A stretch of DNA of 60,610 bases from JAKSSM01 sp045629065 (lineage in GTDB: Bacteria; Bacillota; Clostridia; Peptostreptococcales; Anaerovoracaceae). The notes beneath the pieces were generated by a model. That model was not told the origin of the DNA. It ran no database searches and saw nothing but the letters and a program-made list of their open reading frames with translations. The stretch's first letter is position 1. Each line of letters opens with the position of its first letter. Shown here in pieces: positions 50,908 through 59,641 of the stretch. The stretch spans positions 1 through 60,610 of the forward strand of contig JAZQQK010000040.1 of the NCBI GenBank assembly GCA_045629065.1, read 5' to 3'. Position numbers and translations under genes: made by a program.

Positions 50908-52218
50908 TTAAAGTCCAATGATTTTCTTGATGAGAACAGGCTTTTCTATCGGTTGCTTGGAGAACCCGAAAGCCTTCCTTACTTCATCGACACCCCTTTC
51001 TACCTTTTCTGTGTCGCTTCCATAAACTGTGGCCAATCTATCCCCCTTCTTCACTTGGTCGCCCACCTTTTTACAGAGGTAAACGCCCGCAGTAAAGTCT
51101 ATTACATCTTCTTTTGTGGCGCGTCCTGCGCCTGTGTGCTGTGAAGCCAGACCGATTTCGCGTGCCGCGATCCGGCTCACATATCCGTCTTCTTCTGCGA
51201 AAATATCTTCCTTGACGGAACCTAATTTTATGCTTTCTGTCTTATCGACTATCTCACTGTTTCCGCCCTGTGCGGCGATGAATTCACGCATCTTTTTAAG
51301 ACCAGCGCCGGACTCTAAAGCATCCTTTGCTTTTTTGTAACCTTCCTCACGGCTTGATGCCTTACCACCTAAGTAAATCATTACTCCTGCGATTGTGAGC
51401 GAAAGTTCAGTTATATCCTTAGGACCCTTGCCCTTCAAAACATCTATTGCTTCGATAACTTCGATTCTGTTACCAACTGCACAGCCTAATGGCTGGCTCA
51501 TATCTGTGATAACTGCCACTGTTTTCTTTCCTGCATCGTTTCCAATATCGACCATGAGGTTTGCAAGATAAGTTGCATCATCTAAATTTTCCATGAATGC
51601 ACCGTTACCGCATTTGACATCGAGCACAATAGCATCTGAACCAGCGGCGAGCTTCTTTGACATGATTGATGATGAAATCAAACCAAAGTTATCAACTGTC
51701 CCAGTGACATCTCTTAAAGCATATAACTTTTTATCTGCTGGAGTAATGTGACCACTTTGACCGATTACAGCGATGCCAACGTTGTTTACCTGATTCAAAA
51801 ACTCGTCAGGTTCAAGAGTGGCTTTGAATCCATCGATACTTTCCATCTTATCTACGGTACCACCAGTAAAACCGAGGCCGCGTCCGCTCATCTTTGCGAT
51901 TGGAATACCACAGGATGCAGCGAGTGGAGCAACTACAAAAGTCGTCTTATCGCCAACACCACCAGTGGAGTGTTTATCGACCTTTATTCCCTTAATACCG
52001 CTCAAATCAACCGTATCTCCAGAGTATCTCATGGCATTAGTAAGAACGAATGTCTCCTCTCTATCCAAGCCCTTAAAAAAGATAGCCATAAGGAGCGCGG
52101 CAGCTTGGTAGTCTGGGATTGAACCATCGACATAGCCCTTGATAAAGTATTCAATTTCGTCCTTTGTAAGTTTGCCACCATCTCTTTTTTTGATGATGAT
52201 TTCATTCATATTGAACAT
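50908..52218 (-). CDS. pdp: Pyrimidine-nucleoside phosphorylase
   Basis: 436 residues. Signature KHSTGGVGDKTTFVVAPLAASCGIPIAKMSGRGLGFTGGTVDKMESIDGF (phosphate and nucleoside binding; quoted here as landmarks, residues ~80-130), then the glycine-rich DVKCGNGAFM loop and the C-terminal lipoyl-like hammerhead domain (AEEDGYVSRIAAREIGLAS). It splits uridine, thymidine or deoxyuridine to base plus (deoxy)ribose-1-phosphate, which phosphopentomutase converts. The start overlaps the deoB stop by one base. Confidence 0.95.
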   Translation of the reverse strand: MFNMNEIIIKKRDGGKLTKDEIEYFIKGYVDGSIPDYQAAALLMAIFFKGLDREETFVLTNAMRYSGDTVDLSGIKGIKVDKHSTGGVGDKTTFVVAPLAASCGIPIAKMSGRGLGFTGGTVDKMESIDGFKATLEPDEFLNQVNNVGIAVIGQSGHITPADKKLYALRDVTGTVDNFGLISSSIMSKKLAAGSDAIVLDVKCGNGAFMENLDDATYLANLMVDIGNDAGKKTVAVITDMSQPLGCAVGNRIEVIEAIDVLKGKGPKDITELSLTIAGVMIYLGGKASSREEGYKKAKDALESGAGLKKMREFIAAQGGNSEIVDKTESIKLGSVKEDIFAEEDGYVSRIAAREIGLASQHTGAGRATKEDVIDFTAGVYLCKKVGDQVKKGDRLATVYGSDTEKVERGVDEVRKAFGFSKQPIEKPVLIKKIIGL

Positions 52219-53387
52219 TATAGAATCTCCTTCTTAAACGATGTTCCAAAACCTGTATCTTCAGCACCTAACAAATCGCAAACCGTAGCAGATACATCTG
52301 CAAAAGTCTTTCTAGTTCCTAAGTTTACGCCTGCTTTTACCTTCTTACCATAGACGATGAGAGGCACATGCTCCCTAGTGTGATCTGTACCCGGTGCTGT
52401 TGGATCGTTACCGTGGTCGGCCACGATCATCATGACATCGTCTTCTCCTAAAGCATCTAACAATTCAGGGAGTCTGGCATCGAATTTTTCAATGTTCTTG
52501 CCATATCCAATCGGATCTCTTCTATGACCATACTTAGCATCAAAATCTACCAAGTTTGTGAAGATGAGTCCTTCGAAGTCTTCCTTCATTGCCACTAGTG
52601 TGTTATCCACACCATTCATATCGTCAGTATTGTGAGCTGATTTATCAACGCCCTTAGCGTTAAATATATCGCTTATTTTTCCTACACCATAGACAAGCTT
52701 TCCAGCTTCTCTTAATTTATCCAGCATAGTGTCCTTTGGTGGTGTTACTGAGTAGTCATGTCTATCAGATGTACGTTCGCGCTTACCATCTTTGTTTATG
52801 ATGTAAGGTCTTGCGATTACACGTCCACAAGCCCATTCACCCACTAACATTTCTCTAGCGATTTCGCAATAGTGGTAAAGCGTGTCTAAACCGAACATAT
52901 CAACGTTATATGCAACCTGGAATACGCTATCTGCGGATGTATATACGATAGGCTTTCCCGTCTTTTCGGATTCAGGTCCAAGAATCTCGATTATCTCTGT
53001 TCCAGAAGCTGGATAATTGCCTATGACTTCTTTTCCAATGCGCTTCTGATATTCATCGATGAATTCCTTCGGAAAACCATTTGGATAAGTTTTGAAAGGA
53101 ACCTCTGTCTTAAGGCCTGCAATTTCCCAGTGACCCGTAGTAGTGTCCTTTCCTTTGGATGCCTCTGCCATTTTTCCGAATGATCCGATTGGCTTATCAA
53201 CCTTTAATGATCCTTCTAACACACCGTCGATATTTCCCCAGCCAAGTTTAAGCATATTTGGGATTTCAAGTCCACCGTTTTCTTTCCAAATGTGACCGAA
53301 AGTATCCACTCCACTATCTCCGTAAAGTGCGGAATCAGGAAGTTCGCCTACGCCCAAACTATCTGTAACTATCAATACTACTTTCAT
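52218..53387 (-). CDS. deoB: Phosphopentomutase
   Basis: 389 residues, alkaline-phosphatase-fold metalloenzyme. Metal and nucleophile motif VTDSLGVGELPDS at the N-terminus, DTTTGHWEIAG in the middle, and the C-terminal MIVADHGNDPTAPGTDHTREHVPLIVYG. It interconverts (deoxy)ribose-1- and -5-phosphate after nucleoside phosphorolysis. Coupled to pdp by TAATG. With the nucleoside importer a few kilobases downstream it forms a nucleoside salvage route. RBS AGGTGAAAAG. Confidence 0.96.
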   Translation of the reverse strand: MKVVLIVTDSLGVGELPDSALYGDSGVDTFGHIWKENGGLEIPNMLKLGWGNIDGVLEGSLKVDKPIGSFGKMAEASKGKDTTTGHWEIAGLKTEVPFKTYPNGFPKEFIDEYQKRIGKEVIGNYPASGTEIIEILGPESEKTGKPIVYTSADSVFQVAYNVDMFGLDTLYHYCEIAREMLVGEWACGRVIARPYIINKDGKRERTSDRHDYSVTPPKDTMLDKLREAGKLVYGVGKISDIFNAKGVDKSAHNTDDMNGVDNTLVAMKEDFEGLIFTNLVDFDAKYGHRRDPIGYGKNIEKFDARLPELLDALGEDDVMMIVADHGNDPTAPGTDHTREHVPLIVYGKKVKAGVNLGTRKTFADVSATVCDLLGAEDTGFGTSFKKEIL

Positions 53388-53395
53388 CTTTTCAC

Positions 53396-54121
53396 CTATA
53401 ATTCTTTAAGTAAAATTGGTTTGCAATCTACATAATCCAAGGAGCAAAGTTTGTATTCTACCCCATTGAAGATTCCTTTGAGACCACGTTTGAAACCATC
53501 TTGTCCGTGGAGGTGTCCGTACACACAAGTTTTAACTTTGTATTCCGAAAGCACCTTAGTAAAGTTTGAGTCCTGCTGCTTGTCATTAGTAGGTGGATAA
53601 TGGAGCACAGCGATAATATCCTTTGCGCCTTTTGCTACTGCATCATCCAAGCTCATCCTAAGTCTCAGCACTTCTCTTTCATAGATTTTCTGGTCATGCG
53701 CCGTGAACTCTCTATCGCCTGGGCAAACCCAGCCGCGCGTTCCACAAATAGCTATGTCGCCTATCATATATGCATTATTCTGCACGAAGTTCATCGTCTT
53801 ATCGAGGTTACCGTCTTTGTCCTTAAAAACCGCATTATTCTTAGTCATGCTCTGCCACCAAAGGTCGTGGTTACCTTTGAAAATGAGCTTTGTTCCAGGC
53901 AAGTCATGAATAAACCTTAAATCTGGAATTGCTTCCTCTAATGTGAGCCCCCATGAAAGGTCACCTGCTAAGATTACGACGTCGTCCTCGGCCACGGCTT
54001 CTCGCCATAGCGTATTAAGTTTTTGTGCGTGTGCCTCCCATGCTTCTCCGAATATATCCATTGGCTTTTCTACGGCAGGGTTTTCGGAGAGATGAAGGTC
54101 ACCGATTGCAAAAATCTTCAT
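53396..54121 (-). CDS. Calcineurin-like metallophosphoesterase
   Basis: 241 residues. Five metallophosphoesterase motifs: GDLHLSENP, GDLSWGLT, FKGNHDLWW, AVLHYPPTN and VYGHLHGQDG. No signal peptide or membrane segment, so cytoplasmic. The family (YkuE/'phosphohydrolase' type) has no defined substrate. It starts 3 bp after rmuC without a strong ribosome binding site, so it is probably translated by coupling, and it ends 8 bp before deoB. Confidence 0.9.
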   Translation of the reverse strand: MKIFAIGDLHLSENPAVEKPMDIFGEAWEAHAQKLNTLWREAVAEDDVVILAGDLSWGLTLEEAIPDLRFIHDLPGTKLIFKGNHDLWWQSMTKNNAVFKDKDGNLDKTMNFVQNNAYMIGDIAICGTRGWVCPGDREFTAHDQKIYEREVLRLRMSLDDAVAKGAKDIIAVLHYPPTNDKQQDSNFTKVLSEYKVKTCVYGHLHGQDGFKRGLKGIFNGVEYKLCSLDYVDCKPILLKEL

Positions 54122-54124
54122 GTA

Positions 54125-55288
54125 CTATTCTAAATCCGTTAACTCTAATATCTTTTCTGCATCTGACTTTTCCAAAGCCTCTACAGATCTTAACTTTCTT
54201 GAGATTGCACGTGTACGAGTGCCGATGAGTTTGTCGAGCTCGTCGTCGGCCTGACGCAATCTTGTTTTTGTATTTGTAAGAACTGAATCGAATGTTTCAA
54301 ACTCAGTTTTTACAGCTCCCAAAATCTCCCAAACTTCGCTTGAGTGTTTTTGGATTGCAAGTGTCTTAAAGCCCATTTGAAGTGAATTTAGGAGTGCTGC
54401 CATTGTTGTAGGACCAGCAATGTTAATCTTATAATCTCTTTGAAGTACCTCTAACATTCCTCTATTTATTACTTCAGCATAGAGTCCTTCAAATGGAAGG
54501 AACATGATACCAAAATCTGTGGTATAAGGCGTTGAAACATACTTTGTTTTGATGTCCTTTGCTTCAGACTTAAGTACAGTCTCGAGTGCCTTCCAAGCTT
54601 GCTCTATTTCTTCCTTAGAACCGGATTCCTGAGCATCCCTTAATTGGGCATATCTCTCGCCTGGGAACTTCGAGTCGATTGGAAGCCAAATTGGAGTTTC
54701 GTTATCTCCAGGTAGCTTTACCGCAAATTCTACTCTTTCAGAAGAGCCTGGAACTGTAGCAACATTTTCCGCATACTGCTCAGGTGATAAAATTTGCTCT
54801 AAAATCGCTTTGAGCTGTACTTCACCCAAGATTCCCCTTGTCTTTACATTGGAAAGTACCTTTTTCAAGTCATCGACGCCACCAGCCAAAGTCTTCATTT
54901 CTCCGAGGTTCTTATACACCTCTTCAAGTCTCTCATGCATCTCTTGTAAACGTTTGTCAACTGTATCATTTGATGCCTTCATCTGACGATCAAGGAGTTC
55001 ATTGTTCAGCTTCATCTGGTTACTCATGGCCTCGGCCTGATCCTTTTGGTTTCTGGCAATCATTTCACTGAAAACACCAAAGGAGTTTTGAACCGTCTGA
55101 ACCATCTTCTGATCGTCCTCATTCATGTCATCCAATCTTCCCTGAATGTTTTGGTAACTCTTTACTAAAGCATTTACCTCACGATTCAATCCTCTGTTCA
55201 CGCATACTACAATGATCAAACCGATTAAAGTGATTAGCGTGATTCCCAAAATGATATATATCATATTGTCATTTAAAAAATTTTCCAT
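54125..55288 (-). CDS. rmuC: DNA recombination protein RmuC
   Basis: 387 residues. N-terminal TM (about 8-28), then a coiled coil (about 30-125) with many M, N and Q residues, then the conserved RmuC domain: KTRGILGEVQLKAILEQILSPEQY, LPIDSKFPGERYAQL, DFGIMFLPFEGLYAEVI and NIAGPTTMAALLNSLQMGFKTLAIQKHS. Nuclease-like protein thought to limit inversions at repeats. RBS GGAGGCATT. First gene of a tight run reaching the GGGtGRT gene. Confidence 0.93.
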   Translation of the reverse strand: MENFLNDNMIYIILGITLITLIGLIIVVCVNRGLNREVNALVKSYQNIQGRLDDMNEDDQKMVQTVQNSFGVFSEMIARNQKDQAEAMSNQMKLNNELLDRQMKASNDTVDKRLQEMHERLEEVYKNLGEMKTLAGGVDDLKKVLSNVKTRGILGEVQLKAILEQILSPEQYAENVATVPGSSERVEFAVKLPGDNETPIWLPIDSKFPGERYAQLRDAQESGSKEEIEQAWKALETVLKSEAKDIKTKYVSTPYTTDFGIMFLPFEGLYAEVINRGMLEVLQRDYKINIAGPTTMAALLNSLQMGFKTLAIQKHSSEVWEILGAVKTEFETFDSVLTNTKTRLRQADDELDKLIGTRTRAISRKLRSVEALEKSDAEKILELTDLE

Positions 55289-55326
55289 AATGCCTCCGTA
55301 CCCTTTTTAAAATCACCGTTTGCTAA

Positions 55327-57108
55327 CTAGAGTATAACGATGATGTAGTTCGTATTTAACGTGTATGAATAATTTACCTGCTTTGCGGATTTCATTACAA
55401 GCTTCAATCCGATACCCTTTTCGGCTGAGGCCTCATCCATACGGTGCATAGCAAAATACTTATTCAGATCGAATGCCTTGCAGTCATCTCGCATTCTTAA
55501 TACTACGTCTCCGTCGTCGACAACGACTCTGACTTCAAGTTTATGTGGCTTTCCATCTGAGAAACCATGTTGAAGAACATTGTTAGCTAATTCTTCTAAG
55601 CAAAGTCCGAGATAATAGCTCTTTCTAAACTCGATATTATGCTCTTCGCAAAGTTTCATAACCTTCTCTGATAACTGGCAAACTTCCTCGTTAGTTGTAA
55701 GGCTAGTTTCTACGAAGTCTTCCATATCTGCATCAAAGCTTTCATCCAAGAACAGAATCTTATCAAAACCTTTAGCCTTAGGTTGCTTGATTATAGCGAT
55801 TACTACATAAACTACGAGGAGAAGGATTTGTTCAACTAGCATAGCTGCCCAGATACCTTCTATTCCAAAGACTTTTGCCATCACGAAAAGTACTGCTACA
55901 TAAGCCACGAATTCGTTTGCGATGTTGTACACATAAGTTCCAATCTTTTTACCGATTGCTTGGAGATAGTTCATAACTACTTGGTTAAGCGCGATAACTG
56001 GAAGGGCTGCTGCATACCATCTGATTGCATGTACTGCCATCTTTACTACTTCGTCAGAGTCAGTAACAAATGCTTTTGCGATTGGAAGTGCCACTACTTC
56101 AAGAATTGCAGCCAATACGCACACGATTAGAACATTGTATTTTATTGAATTTTTAATTACACCAGTAATATTATTTTTATCTTTTTCACCTACCGCTACG
56201 CCCGTAAGCATAAGCACTGCTCCAGCAATTCCCCAGCCAGGTGCCATGATTAAGAACTTAATGCTTCCAAGTACTGACATTGCTGCCATACCGACAGTTG
56301 CTGCAGTAGCTAAGACTATAATATTCATAAAAATAGGTCCTAAAAGTCTAGCTAACATTCCTATTCCTCTAGGTAAACCCTCTCGCACATATGCAAAGCT
56401 ATTCTTCATGTTAATAGCCGATTTGCTAACAGTGAATGTCTTTTCTTTTCTAGTAAAGTATGTGCAGAAAACTAATGCAGGAATCAAATAGCTAAATGTT
56501 GTAGCGAGTGAAATTCCGAAGATGCCCCATTTGAAAACAAAAACATTTAATAGGTCAAATATTATATCTGATACAGCTGATATAATTCCACCTGCATTTA
56601 CTAGTTTTTGCCTACCATCTAACTGTAAGATTGGTGTGAGCAAGCAGAAGAGAATGTTAAAAGTAGTTCCTAGGAAATAACCTTTAAGTGCTTCGCTAGT
56701 TAATTGGCAAAGGCCTATCGAATCGCCTTTTGCGCCGAAGAGCATAGCAACTTGCTTCGAAAATACGAATCCAAGCACTGAAACTAGTACTCCTACTACA
56801 ATTCCGATTACTAGTATTGTGTTAAAGGCTTCATTTGCTTTTTGGACATCGCCCTTTCCTAATGATTTAGAAACGATGACCTGAAGACTTACCATCAAGA
56901 TACCGCTGATGATAGCTGTCAAACTGAAGTATGGTGCAGCTATACCAAAGGCCGCAATGGTCTCATTTCCCATAAAGTGGCCGATTGTGAATCCATCCAC
57001 CATGCAAGCGACTGCATTAGCAAGTTCAACCGTAATGAGTGTAATCATTACACTTCTAAACTGCTTATTTGCAATGCTGTTTGTAATTCGATTTTCAGAA
57101 TTTTTCAT
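55327..57108 (-). CDS. MATE transporter fused to an RsbW/SpoIIAB-like ATPase domain
   Basis: 593 residues, about 140 more than a MATE protein. Residues 1-445 are a MATE transporter with 12 TM segments (MITLITVELANAVACMVDGFTIGHFMG near the start). After a linker rich in D and E (450-475), residues ~475-593 are a GHKL-type ATPase of the anti-sigma kinase class: N-box LEELANNVLQHG (504-515), G1-like RMRDDCKAF (538-546), G2-like KGIGLKLV (564-571), ending in two beta strands. Whether the ATPase part phosphorylates a STAS partner is unknown. RBS GGAGAGATTTT. Divergent from the HD-domain gene across a shared dyad. Confidence 0.9.
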   Translation of the reverse strand: MKNSENRITNSIANKQFRSVMITLITVELANAVACMVDGFTIGHFMGNETIAAFGIAAPYFSLTAIISGILMVSLQVIVSKSLGKGDVQKANEAFNTILVIGIVVGVLVSVLGFVFSKQVAMLFGAKGDSIGLCQLTSEALKGYFLGTTFNILFCLLTPILQLDGRQKLVNAGGIISAVSDIIFDLLNVFVFKWGIFGISLATTFSYLIPALVFCTYFTRKEKTFTVSKSAINMKNSFAYVREGLPRGIGMLARLLGPIFMNIIVLATAATVGMAAMSVLGSIKFLIMAPGWGIAGAVLMLTGVAVGEKDKNNITGVIKNSIKYNVLIVCVLAAILEVVALPIAKAFVTDSDEVVKMAVHAIRWYAAALPVIALNQVVMNYLQAIGKKIGTYVYNIANEFVAYVAVLFVMAKVFGIEGIWAAMLVEQILLLVVYVVIAIIKQPKAKGFDKILFLDESFDADMEDFVETSLTTNEEVCQLSEKVMKLCEEHNIEFRKSYYLGLCLEELANNVLQHGFSDGKPHKLEVRVVVDDGDVVLRMRDDCKAFDLNKYFAMHRMDEASAEKGIGLKLVMKSAKQVNYSYTLNTNYIIVIL

Positions 57109-57204
57109 AAAATCTCTCCGTGATTATCATTTATTTTTAATTAGAATGTACACTTGTAATTGCTTTTTAACCCAATTTGCTATATTATGGTTATAGATGC
57201 TATC

Positions 57205-57232
57205 ATTATACTACTTTTTGAGTAGTTATAAT
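57205..57232. promoter_or_regulatory. Dyad with back-to-back TATAAT elements
   Basis: The arms attatactact (57205-57215) and agtagttataat (57221-57232) form an almost perfect inverted repeat around tttttg. The right end is a plus-strand TATAAT for the HD gene (57227-57232); the left end is a minus-strand TATAAT for the MATE-ATPase gene (57205-57210). The -35 elements are weak. Confidence 0.5.
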
Positions 57233-57271
57233 AGTAGAAAAATAAAATATGCCCTAATTCGAGGTAAATAA

Positions 57272-58147
57272 ATGCTAAGCGGCAATGATTTCTTACTTGA
57301 ACAAAGATTGTATAAAGAAGATCCAAAATTGCACACTTTATTCACTAACAGCGTGTATGCTCTTCAGGATATTCTTACAAACTATAAGCAGTGGTTCCCT
57401 ACTTTCACAGACCACTCAGCTCTTCACTCTTGTCAAGTAATCAATTTCTGCAATAATATCATCGGCACAGAATACATCCAAAAGCTCAATTTGGATGAAA
57501 TCTATATACTGCTCATGGCCTGCTATCTTCACGATAGTGGCATGGGTATCTCTGAGCGCGATTTCTATGAATTCAAAGATAAAATAGACCTCAAAGGAGT
57601 CGATTTTAGTGATGAAAACCTAGATTTGGCTGACGTTATCAGAAGATACCACCACGAATTTGCTGGTCAGTTCATCAAAAAGTATGCCCCTTTCTTTGAA
57701 ATACCATCCGAAGAGCATCTCTTCGGCATCGTTCAACTCGCAAGAGGCCACAGAAAGACAGACCTGATGGATGTTAATGAGTACCCTACAGCACTTAAGT
57801 TAAACAACGGTAACACTGTAAACTTAGCTTATCTCGCCGTTCTCATTCGTTTGGCCGATGAAATCGATATCGCTATCGACCGTAATCCTTACGAACTGTA
57901 CCAAGAATACTCCAAGTATTCCGAAGCAAGTATCAAAGAATTCAATATGCACAAGGCTATCAAACACCTCGATATCTGCGAAGATAAATTCGTCTTCTAC
58001 GCAGAAGTTGAGGACGAAAAGATAAAGAATGATGTCCTTGACCTTATGGATAAAGTTCGCGAAACCCTCCACTACAGTTTGCAGGTCGTTCGTGAGCGCT
58101 CCCCTTATGACATAGCACAGAAATATGTAGAAATCATTTTTGAATAA
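57272..58147 (+). CDS. HD-domain metal-dependent phosphohydrolase-like protein
   Basis: 291 residues, soluble. HD signature spread over the N-terminal 210 residues: FTDHSALHSCQV, ACYLHDSGMGISERDF (the HD pair), RRYHHEFAGQFI, ARGHRKTDLMD and the distal aspartate in LIRLADEIDIAIDR. The pattern resembles the HD-CE type of HD proteins found in nucleotide-signalling and conflict gene sets, but I cannot confirm this. The C-terminal ~85 residues form an alpha/beta module ending in a helix (SPYDIAQKYVEIIFE). RBS GAGGTAAATAA. Divergent from the MATE-ATPase fusion. Substrate unknown. Confidence 0.85.
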   Translation: MLSGNDFLLEQRLYKEDPKLHTLFTNSVYALQDILTNYKQWFPTFTDHSALHSCQVINFCNNIIGTEYIQKLNLDEIYILLMACYLHDSGMGISERDFYEFKDKIDLKGVDFSDENLDLADVIRRYHHEFAGQFIKKYAPFFEIPSEEHLFGIVQLARGHRKTDLMDVNEYPTALKLNNGNTVNLAYLAVLIRLADEIDIAIDRNPYELYQEYSKYSEASIKEFNMHKAIKHLDICEDKFVFYAEVEDEKIKNDVLDLMDKVRETLHYSLQVVRERSPYDIAQKYVEIIFE

Positions 58148-58167
58148 TAAATCATTTTAGTAAGCAA

Positions 58168-58197
58168 AAGAGGAAGTTCAATTTTGAACTTCCTCTT
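58168..58197. terminator. Terminator after the HD-domain gene
   Basis: Perfect 13-bp stem (58168-58180 with 58185-58197) around a 4-nt loop, followed on the plus strand by a T-rich tail (gtttatttttt). Confidence 0.92.
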
Positions 58198-58230
58198 GTT
58201 TATTTTTTGCTTTAATAATTATAGCCATAC

Positions 58231-59460
58231 TTAAAATTCTCGCTGTGACCCAATAAAATCCATTAAATTCACATGAATTATACCATTACGTTTCTGTAAT
58301 AGAAAATCGGTTGTAATTATATATTTCTTATAGTTATCACGAATTGCCTCTAACGGCCTATACTCTCGTTCTTCGGTGTCTCTACTTTGAAGAATTGTAT
58401 AAGCAATCTGCACATAAGAATAATCCGAGTTTTGAGAATGAAGAATAAAATCACATTCCAGTTTTCCGATTCGACCAATGCTAATTGAGTAGTTCAGACT
58501 TCGAGCATAAATATACACTATGTTTTCAAGAGCTGGCCCATAATTAATGCGTTCATCGGTATTTTGAGAATAATAAAAGCTCAAATCAGCCAAATAATAC
58601 TTTTTTTCTCCCGATAATGAACGCTTTGATTTCATATCGAATCTGGTACATTCATGCAGAATCTTTGCATCAACCAAAATTTGAATATATCTTGTTACAG
58701 TTTCTCTGCCTATAAGAATGCCGTTCTTCCGCAGAGATTCATGCAAACTATTAATGCTTGTAGTTGACCCAAAATTATTAATTATGTAGTTTCTAACCGT
58801 TTTGAATGCGTCTGTGTCTTTTATTTTTACACGATGTTTTATATCCTTTTCAAAAATTTCATCAATGACACCTTTTACATAAGCTTTTTTTGCAATTAAA
58901 TCATCAAGAAGAACAGCTCGTGGGAACCCACCTTCTGTGATATAATTTGTCAATTCAACCATGGCATTTGGATCAACTGTCTTCCCATAAAACTTCTTAA
59001 TCTCTATATACTCATCAAAACTTAAAGTGAACATCTCAAATTCAAGATAACGACCTGTTAGTTTTGTAACAAGTTCACCACTCAAAAGATATGAATTTGA
59101 CCCCGTAACGAAAATAGAGTAATCCCCTTCTGTCCGAAACCCGTTGATTACTTCTTCAAAACCCATCACATTCTGTATTTCATCGATAAAAAGATACTTC
59201 TTCCCTGCAAATTGTGTTTTACTAACAATAAGTTGGTCAAGCTGGTCTGCTGTTTTTATCGATCTATATCCACGCTTATCAAGATCCAAATAGACAATAT
59301 TTTCTTTTCCAATTCCCTGCTCAATAAGTTCGTCAGCAATTGTTTCCATTAGACTTGACTTGCCACATCTACGAACTCCCGTAATTACTTTAATGATATC
59401 ATCTTCGTGATAAAATGGCCTTATCTTTTTTAGATACTTTTCTCTTCTGTACAATCTCAT
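58231..59460 (-). CDS. ATPase with AAA_14 and DUF4143 domains
   Basis: 409 residues. N-terminal AAA-type ATPase: Walker A TGVRRCGKSS (27-36), Walker B KKYLFIDEIQN (near 88-98), sensor ITVTGSNSYLL-like FVTGSNSYLLSGEL. The C-terminal DUF4143-type domain (about 210-400) has a winged-helix part followed by FILHSQNSDYSYVQIAYT, the usual end motif. Widespread accessory family often carried by mobile or conflict DNA; function unknown. AT content looks higher than in its neighbours, hinting at transfer. RBS AAAGGAATATTGAGTC. The gaps on either side (58198-58230, 59461-59641) show no other feature. Confidence 0.92.
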   Translation of the reverse strand: MRLYRREKYLKKIRPFYHEDDIIKVITGVRRCGKSSLMETIADELIEQGIGKENIVYLDLDKRGYRSIKTADQLDQLIVSKTQFAGKKYLFIDEIQNVMGFEEVINGFRTEGDYSIFVTGSNSYLLSGELVTKLTGRYLEFEMFTLSFDEYIEIKKFYGKTVDPNAMVELTNYITEGGFPRAVLLDDLIAKKAYVKGVIDEIFEKDIKHRVKIKDTDAFKTVRNYIINNFGSTTSINSLHESLRKNGILIGRETVTRYIQILVDAKILHECTRFDMKSKRSLSGEKKYYLADLSFYYSQNTDERINYGPALENIVYIYARSLNYSISIGRIGKLECDFILHSQNSDYSYVQIAYTILQSRDTEEREYRPLEAIRDNYKKYIITTDFLLQKRNGIIHVNLMDFIGSQREF

Positions 59461-59641
59461 GACTCAATATTCCTTTTTTAAATCTTGTTCACCTATTGCA
59501 CTCAAATTATATAGTAATTCTCAGCTATTTGCAAGTTATCATTGCAATTTTTGATATTTTAACAAAATTTTCATTCATAACCGCCATTTTTCGTATCACA
59601 AACTTCCTCTTTGTATAAAAACTTTCGCTTTACTTTTATAA

